5,628 nucleotides of DNA from an uncultured Cellvibrio sp. (lineage in GTDB: Bacteria > Pseudomonadota > Gammaproteobacteria > Pseudomonadales > Cellvibrionaceae). The stretch lies in the NCBI GenBank assembly GCA_946482345.1, contig CAMLRJ010000256.1:1-5628 (forward strand), written 5' to 3'. The notes below the pieces were generated by a model. The model ran no database searches. It saw only the letters and a list, made by a program, of their open reading frames with translations, and had not been told where the DNA came from. Shown one piece after another: positions 5,410 through 5,628 of this stretch. Within the stretch, counting starts at the first letter, position 1. Each line of letters begins with the position of its first letter. A program made the translations under genes and the position numbers.

Positions 5410-5628
5410 TCAATCTGAAGGCAAAGGTTTTTTGCGCAATAAAGGTTTCAATTCAGGAAAGTGCTGTGCTGATAATTGATTGATTTCATTTTGCAAAACT
5501 CTGTAGCGTTTCAATACATCCAACCCTGTTTCAGTTAATTGGGTTCCGCCACCTTGCGTACCACCCGTCGCAGTTTGCACCAAGGGTTGTTGAAAACAAC
5601 GATTCATACTATCCACCAACATCCAGGC
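5410..5628 (-). CDS. modE: ModE-family winged-helix regulator, 3' part only, apparently single-domain
   Basis: The visible 72 residues are the C-terminal part of a ModE-type LysR-like winged helix; the start lies beyond the right edge. The frame is open at the edge, continuing AW before MLVDSMNRCF, which matches the ModE pattern AW-x-x-I-x-x-MN. The wing signature is clear: PLVQTATGGTQGGGTQLT, close to the ATGGKGGGGA-LT of E. coli ModE. Then comes the helix LKRYRVLQNEINQLSAQ, a likely dimerisation segment, and the protein stops 15 residues later at TGA. E. coli ModE continues for about 140 more residues with two molbindin domains that sense molybdate; they are absent here. It probably binds the operator at 1466-1489, but how it senses molybdate is unclear. 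It is convergent with msrAB. Allowing about 45 missing N-terminal residues, total length is near 115-120. Confidence 0.85.
   Translation of the reverse strand, partial: AWMLVDSMNRCFQQPLVQTATGGTQGGGTQLTETGLDVLKRYRVLQNEINQLSAQHFPELKPLLRKKPLPSD

Overview
The window looks like a stretch of a moderately AT-rich proteobacterial chromosome, most likely from a gammaproteobacterium. The evidence is a ModABC system that reads like the E. coli proteins, a recognisable ModE operator, a PilB-like methionine sulfoxide reductase and REP/REPIN-like palindromes between genes. I cannot name a genus with confidence; a Cellvibrio-like organism is only a guess.

Layout, left to right. (1) The left edge holds a short GC-rich palindromic intergenic repeat. 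(2) fmdA on the minus strand (53-1282) encodes a full-length formamidase. (3) A divergent 234-nt control region (1283-1516) holds the fmdA leader and, on the modA side, a well-preserved ModE-type molybdate operator at 1466-1489. (4) modA, modB and modC (1517-3873, plus strand) encode a molybdate ABC importer. modA and modB are separated by 253 nt carrying two different double-palindrome elements, at 2286-2338 and 2391-2473. modB uses a TTG start, and modC overlaps modB by 8 nt with a GTG start. (5) Next is a 426-residue exported MsrA - thioredoxin-like - MsrB fusion (4005-5285). (6) A 12-bp perfect hairpin (5343-5370) separates it from a convergent gene. (7) The right edge holds the 3' end of a ModE-family winged-helix regulator (5410-5628, minus strand, start outside the window).

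How the parts may work together. ModA binds molybdate in the periplasm, ModB and ModC import it, and the ModE-like protein probably acts at the operator in front of modA. Two things stand out: this ModC ends after its ATPase domain, with no TOBE/molbindin tail, and this ModE-like protein ends shortly after its DNA-binding domain. No molybdate-sensing domain is therefore visible at the locus. Formamidase yields formate and ammonia. Formate is a substrate of molybdenum-dependent formate dehydrogenases, which is a possible but unproven reason for fmdA to sit back-to-back with molybdate uptake.

The best candidates for something under-described are the MsrA-Trx-MsrB domain order, with its altered MsrB cysteine set; the molybdate locus without a visible sensor domain; and the two REPIN-like elements inside the mod operon, whose paired arms differ only by base changes that preserve their hairpins.
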